A DNA stretch of 28,502 nt from Pseudopyrenochaeta lycopersici (lineage: Eukaryota; Ascomycota; Dothideomycetes; Pleosporales; Pseudopyrenochaetaceae), in contig NHZP01000123.1 in the NCBI GenBank assembly GCA_003313425.1, positions 1 to 28,502 on the forward strand, written 5' to 3'. Below the pieces are notes generated by a model, which was given only the letters and a program-made list of their open reading frames with translations, was not told the DNA's origin and made no database searches. Every line of letters starts with the position of its first letter. Positions within the stretch are counted from its first letter, which is position 1. Shown piece after piece: positions 10,801 through 20,939 of this stretch. The position numbers were made by a program, and so were the translations under genes.

Positions 10801-12774
10801 GCAGATCTATGAGAGCAATCTGGAGTGCGGTACAGAGCGGCTGGCTGAATTCTGCTTCGCTGACTCGTGACGTGGTTTTATCCTTGAGAAGCTCTTCCAT
10901 CAGAGACCAGTCAGCGCCCAGACTTTTCGTAATCGTATCGCATCTCAGTAGGCTGTTCTTGAATATTGGGTAATGGAGCAGCTCCCTGCCCATACCCCAC
11001 CATTGGGCACCTTGACCAGTGAATATGAAACCTATTCGTGGCGGTGTTGCGCGACTGCTGGAAACTGGGACAGGACTTTGCAGTCGCCCTTCCAGATCTA
11101 GTTTGTCTTTTGTGACGATTGTTGCACTGTAAGAAAACCGTGAGCGGCGTTCACAAAGGGTATAAGCGAGGCTGTCCAATAAGCCTTCCTCATCGAAGTC
11201 GGATTGTGTTTGGAGGTGGTCGGCAAGCGATTTCCTCATATAAGCCAGACCACGCTCGTTATTGGCAGAGAGCAGAAACAAGCGTGATCGTGGAGTGGCA
11301 CTGAATGTCATTTCGCTGGCAGGACTGACGAAGCCCGAGTCATTCCTGATGTGCCCACCAGAACGACGGTATTGCTGGAGGTAGTGGTACGCATCATCAA
11401 CAATGACGTGAGCATTTGTTCCTCCGTAACCAAAAGAATTGACGCTTGCGCGTCGCAAGCCTTCCAAAGGCCAATCCTTCGTCTCAGTGGGGACTTGTAG
11501 CCGCCATCCTTCGAAATCGATGGCGGGGTTACCTCGTTGAAACCAGATGTTCGGTGCAATTGTGCCTTTCTCTACTCTGAGAACAGCTTTGATTAAGCCA
11601 GCAATTCCACTCGCCCCTCCCAAGTGACCCACGTTTGCCTTTAACGATCCAATTAAAAGAGGGATCGCCGCACCGTCTGCTGCAAGGGAACGATGTGCCG
11701 CGAACACCTCGCCAATCGCGCCGGTTTCGATCGGATCACCTGTAGCAGTGCCTGTACCATGTGCCTCGAAGTATCCTGTCTGGCTTACATCACAACCCGC
11801 AGCTTTATATGCAGAACGTATGAGATGGATCTGTGCGTCTTTCGAAGGCATCGTGATGCCCAGTGTCCGTCCGTCCGAGCTAGCAGCTGTTCCGCGGATG
11901 ACGGCTCGTATCGGATCGTTATCGCGCAATGCGAGATCTAACGGTTTTAATATGACAGCACCAACGCCCTCTCCTCGCGCGGAGCCATTAGCACGCTCAT
12001 CAAAGGCGTACGATATTGAGTCTGAGCTCAGGAAATGCATGTCGCTCACCTCAATCTGGATATCCGGACTCAAGATGAGATTGCTGCCTCCAACCACAGC
12101 CATTGAGCTCTCACCCGTTCGCAGACTCTGGCAGGCCAAGTGTACAGCAACGAGTCCACTGCTGCAGGCCGTGTCCAGTGTAATGCTCGGGCCCTTCATA
12201 TCGAAGAAGTAACTTAGTCGATTGGAGAGCATGGTCTGTGAGGCGCCGGTAGATTGGTACTTCGTCGCTAACTCCATGTCTCGCCGCTGCATCTCCTCGT
12301 AATCCTTGGTGAAACACACGACAAAACACGATGTTTTGGATCCCGACACTCTGGATAGTGGCGTTTCGGAGTTCTCGAGCGCTTCGTATGTCACCTCCAG
12401 CAGAAGCGGCTGCATTGGATCCATTGCCATGGCTTCTGCAGGCGAAATCGAAAAGAATGACGCATCGAACAGGGGTATGTCTTCAGTAAGGAAGTGGCCA
12501 CCATCGTTGTTGGTCTGAAACAGTCAGCCTGCAACTCATGAATAAGGAACCGCGCGGGAGATGGCGCCATGACGTTACTTACCGTTCCGTAACGGTCCCC
12601 ATCTGGGTGATAGAAGGCATCAACATTATAACCGTCCGATGGCACTCTGCTCCTTGCAGACTTTTTCTCCACCAACATGTCCCACAGCTTCTCACCGCTT
12701 GTAACATCGCCTGGAAGGCGGCACCCAATGCCAATGACTGCGATCGACGTTGGCTTGGGGTCTTTGCAAGCCAT
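4874..12774 (-). CDS. Highly reducing polyketide synthase, frame broken at four sites
   Basis: Iterative type I PKS, domain order KS-AT-DH-cMT-ER-KR-ACP, no thioesterase. Exons 12774-12583, 12514-6115 and 6060-4874; introns 68 and 54 bp, both phase 0. KS has DTACSSG (Cys about 181), EAHGTGT and NVGHLGG. AT has GHSSGE and YHSHHM. DH has H-x3-G-x4-P (DHVVQGDVLFP), but its second motif reads HPATLGSF, with Gly in place of the catalytic Asp. cMT has LEIGAGTGGATVP. ER has GQECAGVV; its nucleotide loop reads AAAPVGQ rather than the usual AAGGVGQ. KR has GGLGGLGR and QSNYAAG. ACP has YGTDSLVAVE. Frame breaks: about 9400 (+1), 8835-8837 (+1), 6758-6759 (-1) and 5442-5447 (-1, in a T6 run). They cancel, giving 2,593 codons including stop. 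It would make a reduced, C-methylated chain released by another factor. It lies on the same strand as the OMT upstream. Whether it is functional depends on whether the indels are real. Confidence 0.92.
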
Positions 12775-14167
12775 TGTCGCTGGATGATAGAACGAGTCGC
12801 ACCTTATTTTTTGCGCGGATTTTTTGAAGACCCGAAGGACTGCAGTGCGAGATTAGTATTGCTGCGAATATGACTTACATAGCTAGGAGGTACGGAAAAG
12901 TACAGGCTATTGCTCCGTCGTCACGGATGGACTTAGCAGGAAGCCATCGAGCGCTCTCGTGCGCGCGCCTATGAGACGCGGAATGCGTCTGCAACACAAA
13001 GCTAGGAAATTAGTTTGTCATTGATAGTGGGAATCAATTGCCGACGGTGTTTCTCCAAGCAGTGCGGTGAGGCCGAGACAATTGTCAGTGGTACGCACCT
13101 CTGCATTATGTTCAAGCATTCATGGCAGTCTGTATCTTTTCCACGCGCGTCAAGGACGTTGCGGGGCGATCGACTTACATGCAACTGAGCCTAGGCATTG
13201 GCTGCTTGGTACTGTTGCGCTGTTTAATTCTGCAGATACGAATGAATGTTGATTTGTTGCCAAAGACGCAAGAAGGCTATGCGTGGAGAGTTAGCCTATC
13301 CCAGTTAGAGACCAACAGTTCATCAGTTTCACTTCTGATATGCATGCGTAGCGGCTCCTCCGATGCAATATTGCTTCTGGTTAGACCGGGAGACAGGCCG
13401 CAGCTAGGTCTGTTGATACGTGGTGGGCCTTAGTTGGCTGCTGTTGCGGATTCTTTGTAGAGTTATCAACTTTAGTGTTGTGAGGATAAGCTCGGGACGT
13501 TCGCCTATGGGCGTCATTACGGAACTTTCCTCCGCCTTCGCCCAAGTAATGAACGCAGCGCGGCAGGCGCGTCCCGCTCCGGAGCTGCAAACCGGCGGTG
13601 AGTATGTAGGTATATGCATGACTCTTGCAACATAACGGCCGGGAGATGGTGCAGGTATGGCCAGCATAGGGACTAGGTAGACCAGATGATCGTTACATTG
13701 TAGGTTCGCCAGGGTAAAACCAATATGTAGTGGACCCTGAGACGGACCATGGATCAAGAAGGCGATTGTCTGTCATCAGGGTTGAAGCTGCTCGGCGTTC
13801 TTTGTTCCTGCTTTGTAAACCTGGGCGATTGTGAAAGACTCGCTATCGTCTGCTGCCTATATGTGAAGCTGGAGGACGCGGGGGTTGATGCATGCAGTAC
13901 CAGAAGCGAAGGAGTTGAGGTGGGGTCGCTTTGCAGGCTGACATATACCGATGGCGCGCGTATCTGGCAGATGCGCTAACTTACCACACCCTGATTGGAT
14001 CGGCGCCCAGTCGGGCTGGACGCACATACACCAAAAGAGACGTGGTTTACACTTACTCAATACAATGCATGTTTCGCATACAATGCTGGGTATGCTACAT
14101 TGAATGAGATGGCAAGAGTGAACTCCACAGGTCATCATGCAGCCCAGTGATGTGGCGCTCCAGTAGA
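12775..14167. other. PKS promoter and OMT 3' flank
   Basis: The 1.4 kb between the two cluster genes has only ORFs of up to about 117 codons without domains. The segment next to the PKS start should hold its promoter. I see no convincing TATA box or cluster regulator site. Confidence 0.4.
12840..12878 (-). other. Possible 5'-UTR intron of the PKS
   Basis: On the minus strand, GTAAGT at 12878, an ACTAAT branch-like site and a CTGCAG acceptor ending at 12840 define a 39-bp intron-like segment 65 bp upstream of the PKS ATG. It is short for a fungal intron. It could be a leader intron or chance. Confidence 0.25.
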
Positions 14168-14716
14168 TCAGAGACGGGTTCCAGTCCGCTTCTGCTGGTT
14201 GGCAACAGTGGATGCATCCTGCTCCTGGTCATCTGCTGACGCATCTTTGGAGACTTCGGCAACAGCTAAGCCTTCCGTATGGCGAGCTGCATCAATATCC
14301 AGATGTGCCTCGATCTGGCTCATGTTGCCCTTTCCGTGAATAGCTTTGATCTGGAAGAGACATTAGCGAATGGTCTCAGAGCAACATCAGTTTAACTTTG
14401 CTAACCTTGAATCGTGAACCTGCATCCGAGAGCAAATGCCGGAACTGTTCTTCTGTTCTCTGTTTAGCCCCGAGGACCAGCATCATCATGATGTCAACCT
14501 GGCACATGTGATTGTCGTGGAAAATTGAGGCTTCTCCCAGTGTTGGCGGTACAACATCGTTGATCAAGAGTGGTGTCCCAGGAGTGCTTTTCTCCAAGGC
14601 AGGGAGGAGCGCCCTGGAGATACGGATACAGTCCACGTCGTTCCAGTTATTGGTTACGTATCTCAAAAGATATGCTGGTGCGCCTGAGACGGGTTGAGTA
14701 GCGAAGAAGTCATGCG

Positions 14717-14724
14717 GCATGAAC
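14717..14724. repeat. Target-site duplication, left copy (GCATGAAC)
   Basis: GCATGAAC here is identical to 17816-17823. Eight bases is the standard hAT duplication length. It lies inside the OMT coding sequence. Confidence 0.95.
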
Positions 14725-14744
14725 CAGACCTGGACATCGTTCGT
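14725..14744 (+). repeat. hAT terminal inverted repeat, left
   Basis: Twenty bases, identical to the reverse complement of 17796-17815. One more base pair on each side (C/G) is also inverted, but the 8-bp duplication fixes the boundary at CAG. Confidence 0.95.
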
Positions 14745-14792
14745 TTCCCCGAACGATCGTTTTGAACGATCGTTCATCGTCCGAACGACGTT
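14745..14792. repeat. hAT subterminal palindromes, left
   Basis: GAACGATCGTTTT, GAACGATCGTTC and CCGAACGACG follow one another directly inside the terminal repeat. GAACGATCGTTC (about 14764-14775) is a perfect 12-bp palindrome. These are probably transposase binding sites, matched by the right-end cluster at 17743-17795. Confidence 0.75.
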
Positions 14793-14947
14793 TATGGCCA
14801 AGAACTGGTTCTTATTCTATTGACTAGGTATTTACTATATAAACTGTGAAAATCTCGTAAATCTTAGCTATTCCTAATTCCTGTTTTAGGAAAGTTGTAT
14901 AGGCAGCGCACAGGCTATACTATATATTATTAAGCCAAGCTCTCTTG

Positions 14948-14968
14948 AATAGGATTTCCTATCCTATT
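14948..14968. terminator. Hairpin 3' of the transposase gene
   Basis: AATAGGAT (14948-14955) is perfectly inverted as ATCCTATT (14961-14968) around a 5-base loop. It lies in an AT-rich stretch about 75 bases past the transposase stop, which could be its 3' end region. A processing role is conjecture. Confidence 0.3.
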
Positions 14969-15040
14969 AACGCCTGTATATAAAAATTGCTTAGTTTATT
15001 TGAAAGAAAAATCAGAGCTCGCAATCGCTGCTAACTTTCG

Positions 15041-17593
15041 CTACAGTTCTAGTGTTGAGAAACGACTATTAGCCAGCTCCCCTACTGCCGAAGTACTCGA
15101 GAAGCTCAGCTGCGTCGCACTCGGTGTCAGCTGCTCGCTACCCTCCTCATCCTCCACTTCGCGGTTGCTCTTATCGTTGCCTAAGCCTGCTGGCGACCCT
15201 AGTGTAATAAGCCCTTGCGCATCCCAGTTTGCAAGCAGTTCGCTTGCCTCCATTACCTCTACACTCATACTTTGACGCCGCTTATCAAGGAGGATACCAG
15301 CAAGGGAGAAGACCCTCTCTGGCTCGTCGCTCATAGGTGGGATAGAGAGGATATCAATCGCCATTCGGGCGAGGCGAGGATAACGGCCACGAACCTCAGC
15401 GGAATGCCAGTACTTGATAGGATTAACACTGCGTACTCGCGGCTTACTTATCCACTCATCGTACTCATCTGCAGTCGTAGCAACAATAGGGTCATCCTCA
15501 TCAATTGCAGCGGCGAGGTAGGTTCTTAGTGCGCCCAATATAGGTGGCTTTTTACTTAGTAATCTTGTTGATGTGGCTTCAAGTTCGCCTGGCAAGTCTT
15601 TATACTCGCGCTGCCACAGATCTCTCACTGATTGCTTCGCAGTCTTTAGCCAAGCTCTACCTGCTTGCTGCTTCCATTGCCGGTTAATAAAGTGCCACTT
15701 GCGGCGTGGGTCGAGTACAATGGCGGCTGCCAGTGCTGGCGAGCGATCCATAAGGCAATAGTACTCATCTGCCTTCGCCCATCCATGTTCGAGCAATGCG
15801 TGTATCCTCGTATCGCGACCAGCGTACTCAGCCTTAGCATCCTCAAGACGACTGAGGATACATTCAAGCGTAGGTAAGACGTAGCCAACTCCTACAAAAT
15901 CGCCAGCGCTGGCGTCGCCTTGCAGAGCCATTGTTGCTTCAAAGAGTGGCTGGAGGCCGCCTTGAAAAGTTTGCAGTACGCCCCAATCGTCGTGTGTGAA
16001 GCGATTTTTAAATACCCACAACGACAGTGAGTCTTTGCCTTTTTGAACGCGCTTGCCGCTGCTAACTGCTATAGAGTAGCGGTTGCTCTCGTCGTCGATG
16101 AATGTGTCAACCTCAGCCATAAGTTCCACTGCGCGATCAATCATAAGATAAGTGCTGTTCCACCGCGTCTGCTGGTCCTGTACAAGCTCTAAGCGGTAAG
16201 GCTTTATAAGCTTTTTCTTGCGCTCACGCTCACAAACTTTCAGCCATCTCTCGTGCCTCTGAGGGCTCTTACGCACCCATTTTACAACATTGTGAATCTT
16301 TCCAACAGGTCCTTGGCACTGCCAGAGCATTACTTCATCGCGAGAGTCCTTTAGTAGCTGGTTCTCGGCCTCATATATATCCTTTCGATCACCAAACAAG
16401 AGGGATCTCGCTACCAAGTTGATGACATGGCCCATACAACGTAATCGCCGCTGGTGAACCCATGAAGCCTCTGGAACGTTAAGAAGCTTTGCCAACGCGT
16501 CAATAGCTGTATCGTTGTTCCTAGCATTGTCAAGGACAAAGTAGCCAAGCTTGCCCACAATTCCATATGTCTTGGCAATTCGATATACGTCCTGGGCGAT
16601 ATTAACGCTCTCGTGAGAGTCGTAAAACGGTGAGAGGCCTAGTAGAAGCTTACAGTTGGTGCCCTCACAGTTAGCGAAGTGAGCAACTACTCCATTAACT
16701 GCATGTAAGTTTGGTGACGTCCACAAGTCGAATGCGAGGTGGATCATGCCTGGACCTTGCTGCAAAAGCTGTATTATCTCACGCTGATGGCATTTTAGAT
16801 CTTCAAGCACTCGCCGGGCAATCGTACGCCTATTGTTTATAGCCCTTGGGGTTTGAACTAGTGGTTGCAACGTGGCCAGAAATTCGAGGAATTCAGGGTC
16901 ATCAACACGCTGAAATGGGATCCTACGCCTCACCACCCACCTTCTTAGAGCTTGGTTAATCCTCTCGAAGTCTGTATTTCGGACTAATCGAGCAATAATG
17001 CGTTGGTGATCGCTTCGAGATGGGTCAAGGCCACACGAACGAAACCAGTTAGCAAGCTTAAAGTCCTCTAGGCTCTCGTCTTCTGCAAGCTTTGGGTGGT
17101 GCTGTGCCATGTGCTTGCGCACGCTTTGGACACCTCTCGTTACGTTGTAGGTAATCTCCTTCCCGTTTAGGTAACACGGTTTGCACAACCAGAATCTCGC
17201 CTTAGTCATTCGATCTTTCTGCTCTATAGGAACCCCATATTTCCACACCCACTGGGTGACTTTAACATCACTAAGAGGCGTTGCAAAGCTTGAGATACGC
17301 TCCCAATCAACCCAACTGTAGTCAAACTTTAGAGCAGTGGCTGGCTCGTCACCCTGACTTTCTGGTAGCCAGATTGAGTCATCGTTGGTACGCTGTAACT
17401 CAGTACGTATAGAGGGATCTGCGATAACTTCTGAAAGCTCGTCGTCGTTAGTATCGTTAAGATCAAACCTTTGCTGGATAGGAGAGTCCTCATCCTGGAT
17501 AATAAGCTGCGATAATCGTTTGCTACGACGTTGTTGCGGTCCAGTGTCGTCAAGATGAGTAGCTAATCGCTTTCGACGATTCTTTAAGCTCAT
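15041..17593 (-). CDS. hAT family transposase, intact
   Basis: This 850-residue uninterrupted ORF starts at ATG 17593, about 200 bp inside the right end. It has a basic N-terminus (KNRRKRLATHLDD, RRSKRLS; likely nuclear import). A BED-type zinc finger follows at roughly residues 110-170 (FWLCKPCYLNGKEITYN, then KHMAQHHPK). The RNase H-like catalytic core includes HLAFDLWTSPNLHAVNGVV, GYFVLDNARNNDTAI and RRLRCMGHVINLVARSLLFG, interrupted by the hAT insertion domain (TRWNSTYLMIDRAVEL, AAIVLDPRRKWHFI). The C-terminal dimerisation region is YWHSAEVRGRYPRLARMA, DILSIPPMSDEPERVFSLAG, SMSVEVMEASELLANW. It should excise and insert the element by cut-and-paste in the nucleus. Unlike neighbouring genes it has no frame break. 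Catalytic residues were not checked one by one. Confidence 0.93.
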   Translation of the reverse strand: MSLKNRRKRLATHLDDTGPQQRRSKRLSQLIIQDEDSPIQQRFDLNDTNDDELSEVIADPSIRTELQRTNDDSIWLPESQGDEPATALKFDYSWVDWERISSFATPLSDVKVTQWVWKYGVPIEQKDRMTKARFWLCKPCYLNGKEITYNVTRGVQSVRKHMAQHHPKLAEDESLEDFKLANWFRSCGLDPSRSDHQRIIARLVRNTDFERINQALRRWVVRRRIPFQRVDDPEFLEFLATLQPLVQTPRAINNRRTIARRVLEDLKCHQREIIQLLQQGPGMIHLAFDLWTSPNLHAVNGVVAHFANCEGTNCKLLLGLSPFYDSHESVNIAQDVYRIAKTYGIVGKLGYFVLDNARNNDTAIDALAKLLNVPEASWVHQRRLRCMGHVINLVARSLLFGDRKDIYEAENQLLKDSRDEVMLWQCQGPVGKIHNVVKWVRKSPQRHERWLKVCERERKKKLIKPYRLELVQDQQTRWNSTYLMIDRAVELMAEVDTFIDDESNRYSIAVSSGKRVQKGKDSLSLWVFKNRFTHDDWGVLQTFQGGLQPLFEATMALQGDASAGDFVGVGYVLPTLECILSRLEDAKAEYAGRDTRIHALLEHGWAKADEYYCLMDRSPALAAAIVLDPRRKWHFINRQWKQQAGRAWLKTAKQSVRDLWQREYKDLPGELEATSTRLLSKKPPILGALRTYLAAAIDEDDPIVATTADEYDEWISKPRVRSVNPIKYWHSAEVRGRYPRLARMAIDILSIPPMSDEPERVFSLAGILLDKRRQSMSVEVMEASELLANWDAQGLITLGSPAGLGNDKSNREVEDEEGSEQLTPSATQLSFSSTSAVGELANSRFSTLEL

Positions 17594-17742
17594 GCTGGCA
17601 GTCGATAAAGGAGTAACAAGAGAAATGGAACGAATTTACAGTAAAACTGTATTAACGCGTTCATGATCTCATCTGTTGACTTCTCCGCTTCCCCGCTTTT
17701 GCGACGCGTCTGTAAACAAGAACAATAACAAAGCTAACGATA

Positions 17743-17795
17743 GCCGAACGACGATCGTTCGCCGAACGATCGATCATCGTTTACTGATCGTTTAG
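17743..17795. repeat. hAT subterminal palindromes, right
   Basis: Repeats of CGAACGACGATCGTTCG, CCGAACGATCGATCATCG and CTGATCG fill the 50 bases inside the right terminal repeat, mirroring the left end with some divergence. Confidence 0.7.
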
Positions 17796-17815
17796 ACGAA
17801 CGATGTCCAGGTCTG
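17796..17815 (-). repeat. hAT terminal inverted repeat, right
   Basis: ACGAACGATGTCCAGGTCTG is the exact reverse complement of 14725-14744. Confidence 0.95.
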
Positions 17816-17823
17816 GCATGAAC
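17816..17823. repeat. Target-site duplication, right copy (GCATGAAC)
   Basis: Identical to 14717-14724. Removing the element with one copy keeps the OMT reading frame. Confidence 0.95.
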
Positions 17824-18865
17824 GTAACTCGACCATTGAGATCTGAGAAGTCGTTCTGGATAGCCGATGACAGCATGGTCAGAGAATCCTGGACAATGAG
17901 TTCAAGATTTGGGAAGGCCTCGAGCAGCTGTAAGTGAGCTTGTTGTAGAGCATTGGGTTTGTTTCAAACTTACCCGGGCGAGCGAGACACTCATGTGGCC
18001 ACTTCTACCACCGACAGCGATGATTTTGCCTCTGCTGATTTGATCCCAAGAGAGGCTCTCCTTGAGAGTTTCAAAATGGCGCTCGACTACAAGGAAGTTA
18101 GCACAGTAACCTGCAAGTTGGAGAAGGAGAGTAGTGCGTCTGGAGACTCCAGCCATCGCGCTCGCAAAGCGACCTGCTCGTTGTGGGTCTTGCTTGTAGA
18201 ATTGAAACAAATCCGTTCCGTGCCTCATCACAAAAGCTTTCTTCTGCCTATTGCTCACGAGGGTTGATTCCTGGATACTTGCGGAAGTCTCAGTTGCTGC
18301 TCTGAAGAATTCATCCAACCTATAGGCTGTATTAGCATCGTAATTCTACCAACGTCGAGCAGAATAATCGCACTGATAGTGCATACATCCCGCCACTGCT
18401 TGTCTTTCAGGTAAAGAACACTTCGGGACGTATGTTTGAACACATCCTTTTCCACTTCCTCAAAAACTCCGTCCGTAGCTAGCATGCGCAAGAAGCGACC
18501 AACACGATCTTCGTCCATTCCAACTTTCTCCGCAATCTCTTGATGTTAGCGACTCTATCTTCGGGAATTGCTTCGAAGAAGTTGGATTCACAAGCTACTT
18601 GCCAGGCTGCCAGATCGTACAAGTAGCATACGAAGGTCCGCGCATCGTTTCTGGGGCCATTCACGAGGCGTAGTAGATCTCGAGCGGCATCATTCAGCCG
18701 TGCACGGAGGGCAATCTGCTCTGGAGTTTCCGGCATTGTTTCGGAGTCTACTTCAAATGTTGGCTCCCGTAGATTCTTCGCAGTCAGATCTTTGACAATC
18801 TGAGTTGTCAGCTGCTGAACCTCCGTCGCCAGCTCGAGAAGGGCGGACTGCTGTTCAGCTTTCAT

Positions 18866-20939
18866 GATACCGCCTTGGACGAGTGCTGCTTCGATGTGGA
18901 ACCCCCCGAAATTTGCAATGACTTTTAACGCCTTATGTTCAGATATGCTGGACGAGTCTCGTAAGTGTGCCTAGCCTAGTTCGTGTATTGCACAGTAGCT
19001 GATTTGGCCACCGGTCCATGGGGTCAAAACTGTACTAATGCTTAGAGGCTAGAAACGAGAATGAAGCAGATACTCTCTCTTCTCTCTTCTCTCTTCTCTC
19101 TTCTCTCTCTGCACGCTTTATGCAGTCAGTACGGCAGAGCCGCAGAGTTGATTAGGCCACCTGCGGCCTTCACAAGCGCAGTCACTTGCGTGAGGCGACT
19201 TTGCTCTTGACTATTGGTACAGAAGCATCCCGCTGTGTTCGTTGAAGTTTCGGGATCTGAGTTCAATTGTGAAGTACCGGCCTAAGGGATGCTGGCCCGA
19301 AGAGGACTGACAGGCGGCGGATGATGGCGGCGCCCGTGCAATTGCATGACACGGGCCAGGGTTGCACTCGGCAGCAGACTCGATATATGTGGACTGCCTG
19401 CATAACACTGACTCGGAGATATGCAGGGTGGTGCCGGTAGGCGCGGTCCGCGCGCTAGACATAGTATGCATATGCATGCGTTAGCAAGCCATCACCGTTC
19501 GGCTGATTTCCCCCCCACAGCAAGGCGGCTTGGGTCCTCTTTTCCACGTTTACACTTGGGCCACTAGTTGTGTTATCGGTTTTGTAGTATGGCGTTCTGT
19601 GTTAACGTCAGCATGAAGAATTCCTGGGTGGGGGCCGGAGAATGTCACAGCGATTTGCCGAAGACTTTGCTGATTGCGCTTGCCGCAGCTACCTGTCTCG
19701 AGCGATTGAATCTTCTTCCGGATGGTCGCGATCCGCATCAGCGATTGTGCCGTGAGGTTTCCTGTAAATAAGCCAGGCCAGGATGTCAGGGCGGAGAAAG
19801 ACTCACACAGTTTACTCGCCCCCACACGACCATGGGACGCTACATATAACATTACGACGTGATGCTCTTGCGTACACAAGCTGTTACGGGCCCTGGTCTA
19901 AACGGTTAGCTGATTGCGGGTCAAGGGGCCTTCAAAATGTTGTGAAATCGCTGTGCAAGTCGCTGTAAGCATACTAAAGATGTAACCTTTCTTTCGTGAG
20001 CGCAGAAAATATTGACATCAAACCTTACTGATTAGTTAGAGCTTGTACAGAACCAGTAGACACGATCAAAGATCGCTTACCTGATGGTCCTTCGCGCAGT
20101 AGATCTCAAGAGCGAGGCCAATCGCTAGCTTGATTCGGTGCCAAGGCGCTACGAGACAGCTGTCAGCAGATGATGTTGCGATTGCGAGCAAAAGTACTCA
20201 ACGTCGCGTATGAGCATCCAAATCCGCGGGACATATAAGAGTCGGAGTGCGCTTGAAGCTACTGAGCTACCGGCATTAGGCGTTACGCGAGCCCAGAAGC
20301 TCTATTCGGCTACGTCTTCTTCGACGTTGGTCGGTGCGTCCCTTGTATAGATCGCATGCTGCAAAGATTTGGAGGCTGATTGGCGTTAGCGAGATCCACG
20401 GACACATACTTTTATGGGACACGACGGATTGTAGATACGCGCCTCAGCGGCATCCGAAGTTGATAGACGAGATCTAGGGACTAGTCAGTCAGACTTCAAG
20501 CCTGTCCCCGCAGTCTTGATACATCTCGGATGATCATCGAGGGCCATATAGGACTTACTGTCTCTTGTGGACCTCGAGGATCTTGATTCAGCTCGACAGA
20601 GGTAGGATGGTAGAGCGAAGGTTGCCATTCGACAGCATCGATGACGTCGGTTGCCTCAGTGTTTGGAATGACAGTTTCTGGTCATGTTTCAGCCATTGGT
20701 CGACGCTGCGAGAAATTTGAATGAATGGCACACGCTTAGGCGGCGATTGCTCTTGAATTTAAGGATGTCAGTGTCACAGCAAGCGGCCAATCTGGGAGGC
20801 TCCAGATTGAATCCATGGTGCTGTCAACCTTTGAGTGTCGCCATACTTAACCGCAATAAACGGAGCGATCACTTACTGACTGTCAATAGATGCGGAATAT
20901 CCGCTGGGCATAATCGAACTGATCCTTGCGAGAGTCGGA
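18866..20939. other. OMT promoter side and gene-poor region
   Basis: The first few hundred bases should contain the OMT promoter, including the pyrimidine microsatellite at 19073-19110. Beyond that only ORFs of about 60-110 codons without domains occur. Several GTAAGT/GTAAGC-like donors exist on the minus strand (near 20088, 20559 and 20868), hinting at an eroded multi-exon gene, but I could not build a continuous reading frame. Confidence 0.35.
19073..19110. repeat. CT-rich microsatellite
   Basis: About 38 bases of CT-only sequence built on TCTCTCT and TCTCTCTT units. It lies 208-245 bp upstream of the OMT ATG, where it reads as a GA-rich tract on the coding strand. Confidence 0.85.

Larger units (their letters stand above)
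14725..17815 (-). mobile_element. Complete hAT transposon inserted in the OMT gene
   Basis: The 3,091-bp element begins CAGACCTGGACATCGTTCGT (14725-14744). The same 20 bases are found, perfectly inverted, at 17796-17815. CAG ends plus an 8-bp target duplication are hallmarks of hAT elements. Both subterminal regions carry repeats of CGAACGATCG, including the perfect palindrome GAACGATCGTTC. One long intact transposase ORF fills the middle. Perfect ends, perfect target duplication and an unbroken ORF indicate a recent and possibly still mobile insertion. Confidence 0.95.
14168..18865 (-). pseudogene. O-methyltransferase disrupted by hAT transposon
   Basis: SAM-dependent O-methyltransferase of the fungal PKS-tailoring type (Methyltransf_2-like). 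Pieces: 18865-18374, 18326-17974, 17927-17816, then the element, then 14716-14406 and 14350-14168. Introns are 47 bp (donor GTGCGA, weak), 46 bp (GTAAGT) and 55 bp (GTTAGC). The N-terminal part has the winged-helix dimerisation region (MDEDRVGRFLRMLATDGVF). The SAM region is IIAVGGRSGH, where the family usually has DVGGGxGH. The C-terminal part has FFATQPVSGAPAYLLRY then TNNWND, where many members have the catalytic His before D/NW. One base is missing at about 18538. Counting that base and one copy of the target site, the coding length is exactly 484 codons including stop. Transcripts entering the element would stop at 17781-17783, 12 residues in. Start chosen at ATG 18865; the frame is open a little further upstream. 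Likely partner of the PKS. Confidence 0.85.

Noticed and set aside
14376..14801. Independent 141-residue methyltransferase starting at 14801
   Set aside because: Its first about 25 residues are transposon end sequence; the rest is the C-terminal part of the split OMT.
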